A stretch of DNA of 35,987 nt from Pelatocladus maniniholoensis HA4357-MV3 (GTDB lineage: Bacteria; Cyanobacteriota; Cyanobacteriia; Cyanobacteriales; Nostocaceae): NCBI GenBank assembly GCA_019359115.1, contig JAHHHW010000132.1, positions 1 through 35,987 on the forward strand. Reading direction: 5' to 3'. Every line of letters begins with the position of its first letter. The first letter of the stretch is position 1. Of the stretch, positions 32,987 to 35,987 are shown piece by piece. A model generated the notes under the pieces. The model searched no databases, was not told the DNA's origin, and saw only the letters and a program-made list of their open reading frames with translations. Position numbers and translations under genes: made by a program.

Positions 32987-33985
32987 ATGACAGTTGGAAA
33001 ACTTAAATTAAAACCTGGTCAAGAAGTTAATGTAAACAAAAGTGACAAACGGGTAAAAAGAAGTGATACTGAAATTTCAGTCACCACAACCTGTAATTCT
33101 TCTGAACAAGAGTTAGTAGAGCACGAACCCAAGCCAAGGGAAGAATTTGCAACAGAGTCTGAATTACCGACAGCTGATACTGTAGTTGTTGCGGTCGAAG
33201 TGCTGGAGGAGCTAACCGAGGAGGAAAAAGCTGACCGTCACAGATTAGAGTTAAAAATAGAACGGGCATTTTATGAAGCAGGTTGTGCCTTAAAGGCACT
33301 GCGAGAACGGCGGCTATACCGGAGTACTCATAGAAGTTTTGAGGAATACTGCCGCGATCGCTTTAATTATAGTCGCGACACTGCTTACCTGAAGATGGCG
33401 GCTGCTGTTGTCTATGACAATATCCAGAAATTTTTGCCGACCAATGGTCGGCAAACTCCTATGCCGACCAACGAACGTCAGTTACGTGATTTAGCTAAAG
33501 CGAATTTGGAACCAGAGGTTCAAGCGGCTGCATGGTTGCAGGGTGTAGAAGAGGCAGGCGGTAAAGTTCCAAGCGGACGCATTATTAAGGGAATTGTGGA
33601 ACAGCTCAAGGAAAAGCCTCTGCTGCTTGCCAGTGATTTTTGCCAAATAGGTGACGTATTTACCTTAACTAGGTTAGAGGGTACTGAACGCAAATATAAT
33701 GGCTGTTGGGCGATCGCAGTTGTCCTTAAAGAATTTAGTGTAGAAGTGGATGTTCATGACACTACTCTAAACGTGAAACCTGAAAACCTCAACAAAATTG
33801 ATTCTCCGGAAGTACATCGCCAACTACCACAAATCAAAAAACGCATCAAGCGTTTGCGCGATTATGGAATACTAGATCGCTGTGCCTACACAGTGTTGGA
33901 GTCTCTGGGACGACAGACTTACTTGACCCCAGTCGAGGAAGGCTTGTTGGAATGGTTGGAGAAATATTATGAGGATAATAGCTGA
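32987..33985 (+). CDS. Plasmid DNA-associated protein of unknown function
   Basis: 332 residues from ATG 32987, with AAAGG upstream. The first 70 residues are charged and disordered-looking. A conserved helical region follows: EAGCALKALRERRLYRSTHR, then SFEEYCRDRFNYSRDTAYLK and NERQLRDLAKANLEPEVQAA, a build seen in ParB-like or KorB-like accessory proteins on plasmids and phages. Residues about 215-265 form a small beta domain (GDVFTLTRLEG...NGCWAIAVVL), and the C terminus is helical. It lies 170 bases behind the primase gene on the same strand. I infer DNA binding for replication or copy control, without a recognised family name. Confidence 0.6.
   Translation: MTVGKLKLKPGQEVNVNKSDKRVKRSDTEISVTTTCNSSEQELVEHEPKPREEFATESELPTADTVVVAVEVLEELTEEEKADRHRLELKIERAFYEAGCALKALRERRLYRSTHRSFEEYCRDRFNYSRDTAYLKMAAAVVYDNIQKFLPTNGRQTPMPTNERQLRDLAKANLEPEVQAAAWLQGVEEAGGKVPSGRIIKGIVEQLKEKPLLLASDFCQIGDVFTLTRLEGTERKYNGCWAIAVVLKEFSVEVDVHDTTLNVKPENLNKIDSPEVHRQLPQIKKRIKRLRDYGILDRCAYTVLESLGRQTYLTPVEEGLLEWLEKYYEDNS
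33434..33454. repeat. Inverted repeat in coding region (9-bp arms)
   Basis: TTGCCGACC (33434-33442) and GGTCGGCAA (33446-33454) are perfectly complementary around AAT. ATGCCGACCAACG follows at 33461 as a partial direct copy. It may be an operator or a coding accident (PTNGRQTPMPTNERQ). Confidence 0.75.
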
Positions 33986-34132
33986 AACATAAAAACTGGT
34001 CGATAACAAAGCATCAAAGAAGATGAGGTATGATTTCATGAAGTCAATTATGTCGTGAGTAGGCATTTTTATATCACATAGAGGCCCAAAGGCGCAGAGA
34101 ATAACTTGAAATTGTAAACTGGAGAATGCGGT

Positions 34133-34576
34133 TCAAGATGCTAAGACTTCACTAAGGATGACAACAGGTAAACCCGGAACATTACGAAAGCCTTTATCGT
34201 TGGTAATAAATTGATTACAATTAACAGATAAGGCTGTGGCTGCATGAATAGCATCTGGTGTTTTGAGGTTAGTTGTAGCGCGAAGATTTGCGGCTTGTCG
34301 CAGTATTGATTGAGTTATAGAAATTAACTGCACTTGAGATGATAATAATAGTTCTTCATAGTCTGCTACTAAAGAATTATTGCCATTACGCAATGGAACA
34401 ACTAAAACCTCCATTAATATTAATTCGCTGCTGACTATTTGAATTTCTCCTGTGTAGAACTTAGACCATAGTGGTTGCAGGAGAGAATAATAATCAGGGT
34501 TGCCTTCAATAGTATAAATAACTACGGAAGTATCTATATAAATAGTGCCAGGAGATGGAAGTATCAGCTGTCCCAT
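34133..34576 (-). CDS. PIN-domain toxin (VapC-like)
   Basis: 147 residues. PIN-domain acidic residues are all present: D15 (IYIDTSVVIY), E56 (ELILMEVLV), D108 (TPDAIHAATAL) and D127 (ITNDKGF). By family knowledge it is a Mg-dependent endoribonuclease acting on tRNA or other RNA. Its start overlaps the preceding antitoxin-type gene by 13 bases, the normal arrangement for such pairs. It is probably a plasmid addiction module, although chromosomal-type pairs of this class are also frequent in Nostoc. Confidence 0.88.
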   Translation of the reverse strand: MGQLILPSPGTIYIDTSVVIYTIEGNPDYYSLLQPLWSKFYTGEIQIVSSELILMEVLVVPLRNGNNSLVADYEELLLSSQVQLISITQSILRQAANLRATTNLKTPDAIHAATALSVNCNQFITNDKGFRNVPGLPVVILSEVLAS

Positions 34577-34803
34577 GATGAGCGTTCTTCTTGTAGTTGT
34601 CTATCTATATCCTCAGCAGTTCGAGAAGGGTGTCTCCTACGGCTTTCTTCTATAATGTCGAGTACTGAACGCTTTTTGGGTTCAAATTTTTCTGGCAAAA
34701 TCACAAATACGTCAACTTTATCGCCTTCTTTCGCTTCAGGAATTTCAATTTCTATTTTGTTTCCTGGTAAAACTTTGGTTGTGATTCGTAAAGCTGATTG
34801 CAT
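34564..34803 (-). CDS. Antitoxin partner of PIN toxin
   Basis: 79 residues from ATG 34803-34801, preceded by AAGGTTG at about 9 bases; an earlier in-frame ATG at 34839 lies within the Uma2 fragment and lacks a ribosome site. The beta-rich N-terminal half (LRITTKVLPGNKIEIEIPEA, then VDVFVILPE) and acidic helical tail (SVLDIIEESRRRHPSRTAED, then DRQLQEERSSWD) fit small antitoxins encoded just before PIN toxins in cyanobacteria. The tail should wrap around the toxin. No classical AbrB or RHH motif is evident, so the DNA-binding type is open. Confidence 0.75.
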   Translation of the reverse strand: MQSALRITTKVLPGNKIEIEIPEAKEGDKVDVFVILPEKFEPKKRSVLDIIEESRRRHPSRTAEDIDRQLQEERSSWDS

Positions 34804-34816
34804 AATATTTTCAACC

Positions 34817-35045
34817 TTATATTGTGAATACATCTTCATAAATGTCTGACATTGTAAGATTTAACCCCACTGATTTTAATTGTAATTTATCTTCCTTAGT
34901 TAAGATTTCTAGCAACCAATTTCCTTGATAATCTTTACGATAAACTTCTACTTTGATTTCCTCTTGGGAAACTAATACATATTCTTCTAAGCTTTCTAAG
35001 GTTCGGTAATGAATGGCACTAAGAAAAGCTGAAAGGTATACGAGA
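34817..35045 (-). pseudogene. Uma2-family (DUF820) nuclease, C-terminal fragment
   Basis: The frame reads AIHYRTLESLEEYVLVSQEE, then IKVEVYRKDYQGNWLLEIL and KSVGLNLTMSDIYEDVFTI, a typical end of the Uma2 restriction-endonuclease-like family, stopping at 34817. The about 120 residues that should precede, including the catalytic core, are absent. The frame opens in unrelated sequence near 35020. The stop is 13 bases before the antitoxin start, so the fragment may only provide read-through transcription for the TA pair. Confidence 0.7.
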
Positions 35046-35123
35046 TAGACATTCCAGCTTTTAATAAATGAGTAGTGAGTGGATTGTAACGGTTTAACAT
35101 TAGTTTACTTGAATATCTGACCC

Positions 35124-35481
35124 CATCTGTGACAGGTTAAGAGAATTGCACGGTTGTCAAGGGGAGTTGAGGAAAAGGTGATAGATTGAGCTTAGGGACA
35201 GGCTTTCGGAGTACTTTGACCACACCTAAATCCTGATTTTCTTTTGCAGCGAAGTACTTAACTGGGTCTGTGGCTTTGCCCAAGTCATAGGCGACGCTAA
35301 AATGGTACAAACCGCGCTCAAGCATCTCCAACGAAATGCGACCAAAAGGTAAGGATAGTTCATCAGCGATCGCCCTACAAAATTGGTTTTTTCTTGCTGT
35401 TGATAATTATCATTATCATTGTTTTTTGTCATTCTTTAGAGGTATTGACAAGATGCATAAAACTTTAACCCATCACAGATG
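35124..35481. mobile_element. 358-bp element with terminal inverted repeats and 9-bp target duplication
   Basis: The left end CATCTGTGACAGGTTAA (35124-35140) and the right end, read inward as CATCTGTGATGGGTTAA (35465-35481 on minus), match in 15 of 17 positions. The direct repeats ATCTGACCC at 35115-35123 and 35482-35490 abut the ends exactly, as expected for a 9-bp target-site duplication. The element carries one broken minus-strand frame and no transposase, so it is non-autonomous. The restored target (ATCTGACCC then TCTCTAGCAA) resembles the gene-tail repeat at 10288-10326. Confidence 0.75.
35137..35432 (-). pseudogene. Hypothetical gene with a one-base frameshift, inside the 358-bp element
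   Basis: From ATG 35432 the frame reads MTKNNDNDNYQQQEKTNF and then loses sense. The -1 frame continues as FCRAIADELSLPFGRISLEM, then LERGLYHFSVAYDLGKATDP, and finally LNLSPFPQLPLTTVQFS to TAA at 35137. Adding one A to the A6 run just before the break (codons GAA AAA ACC) restores a single protein of about 98 residues. It is therefore a deletion in a homopolymer, a sequencing error, or slippage-dependent expression. The family is not recognised. The gene fills nearly the entire element. Confidence 0.55.
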
Positions 35482-35731
35482 ATCTGACCCTCTCTAGCAA
35501 ACTTTGCTGTTCTAGAAAAAAATAAGTTTGTTCTTAAAATAATGAAATTGGCTGGTTAAAATTTTTCAGTCACAGATAAACTGAAACTATCTTGTTAGTC
35601 ACGAGGTTTACTACAGTCTTGGGTAAAAACCTCAGTTTCTCAAACTACTTGTCAAGCTAGGACTGGTCTTTAACTCGACTGTGTGAATCAAAGTTTAAGA
35701 GCCTAAAAAAATATAACCATGAGGTAAGTTC
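35482..35731. other. Spacer upstream of the broken dehydrogenase gene
   Basis: It begins with a relative of the gene-tail repeat (TCTCTAGCAA, then AGCAAA-C-TTTGCT hairpin, then TCTAGAAAAAA). The rest shows no gene. GAGGTAA at about 35721 is the ribosome site of the next gene. Confidence 0.5.
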
Positions 35732-35862
35732 ATGGATTTACAGTTGCGTGATAAGCGATCTCTTATCACTGGTAGTACCAGTGGTATCGGTGCAGCCATC
35801 GCGAAAGCTTTAGCACAAGAAGGTGCGATCGTTATCGTACACGGACGAAAGCCAGAACAAGC
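35732..35862 (+). pseudogene. Short-chain dehydrogenase/reductase, N-terminal fragment
   Basis: From ATG 35732: [20 protein letters not shown], then [20 protein letters not shown]. The NAD(P)-binding TGxxxGIG motif (TGSTSGIG) and the first beta-alpha-beta unit are intact. After codon 44 the sequence changes to a transposase fragment, so the catalytic YxxxK part is missing from this window. A functional copy would be about 250 residues. Confidence 0.8.
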
Positions 35863-35987
35863 ACAGATATTTATCAAGCTCAACTACTTCACAAAGAATT
35901 TTCTCAAACGTTAAATGTTGTGATTTTAGTGCGGACAAATATTACAACATCTAAGCGAAGTCATGCTGTCTTGTTTTCAACGGATTT
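35863..35987 (+). pseudogene. IS4-type transposase fragment (second copy), runs off the window
   Basis: In the plus frame beginning ACAGATATTTATCAAGC it encodes [20 protein letters not shown], then RTNITTSKRSHAVLFSTD. This closely matches the fragment at about 28351-28473 with scattered substitutions. It joins the dehydrogenase gene directly, without an IS end, so the junction is a deletion or recombination product rather than a clean insertion. It continues past the right edge. Confidence 0.75.

Noticed and set aside
34475-34849. 124-codon plus-strand frame
   Set aside because: It is antisense to the toxin and antitoxin genes, which have clear family motifs.
35399-35417. Fur box (about 16 of 19 matches)
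   Set aside because: The match falls in codons for an Asn-Asp repeat (NNDNDNYQ) at the start of the frameshifted gene, so low-complexity coding explains it. It is worth a test only if that gene proves real.

Overview
The window looks like part of a large plasmid of a filamentous, Nostoc-type cyanobacterium. HIP1 octamers (GCGATCGC) are scattered through many genes, several short inverted and low-complexity repeats are of the kind common in Nostoc genomes, and the best protein resemblances (Pix-type chemotaxis genes, thylakoid-CIS-type cargo, ParAB) are cyanobacterial. Plasmid character rests on an adjacent parA-parB pair, an initiator-like gene next to a ten-copy iteron array, a primase/DUF3987 protein, and a dense scatter of broken insertion sequences.

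Layout. (1) 1-5728: end of a contractile injection system (eCIS) locus: a coiled-coil repeat protein cut by the window edge, a double-AAA ATPase, and two cargo-type proteins sharing a leader but carrying different payloads, one with the DUF4157/eCIS-core domain and an ADP-ribosyltransferase-like tail. (2) 5729-8675: plasmid partition (parA, parB), with a terminator just before parA, a perfect palindrome inside parB, and a small antisense gene broken by a nonsense codon. (3) 8676-10470: membrane-anchored pentapeptide-repeat protein, then a gene-poor stretch with a 109-bp tandem duplication. (4) 10471-18286: seven same-strand genes: a sulfonate/nitrate-type ABC importer whose binding protein has an extra C-terminal domain, an AprA/fumarate-reductase-like flavoprotein, a two-cluster ferredoxin, a HEAT-repeat protein and an Mrp/NBP35 ATPase. 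I infer import and redox processing of an organosulfur compound. (5) 18919-26261: a Pix-like chemotaxis operon (CheY, CheW, GAF-MCP, CheA-REC hybrid) without pixG; the GAF domain lacks the canonical bilin cysteine. (6) 26262-29450: IS debris, a replication initiator-like gene, an IS200/IS605-like structured end and the iteron origin. (7) 29451-33985: AEP primase/DUF3987 protein and a plasmid-type DNA-associated protein. (8) 34133-35987: a PIN toxin-antitoxin pair, a Uma2 fragment, a 358-bp element with terminal inverted repeats and a 9-bp target duplication, and a short-chain dehydrogenase gene broken by a transposase fragment related to one beside the origin.

How the parts fit: regions 2, 6 and 7 maintain the replicon (partition, initiation, priming, toxin-antitoxin), while 1, 4 and 5 are cargo (injection effectors, sulfur-compound use, taxis signalling). 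All functions are read from sequence motifs by eye; no database search was run.
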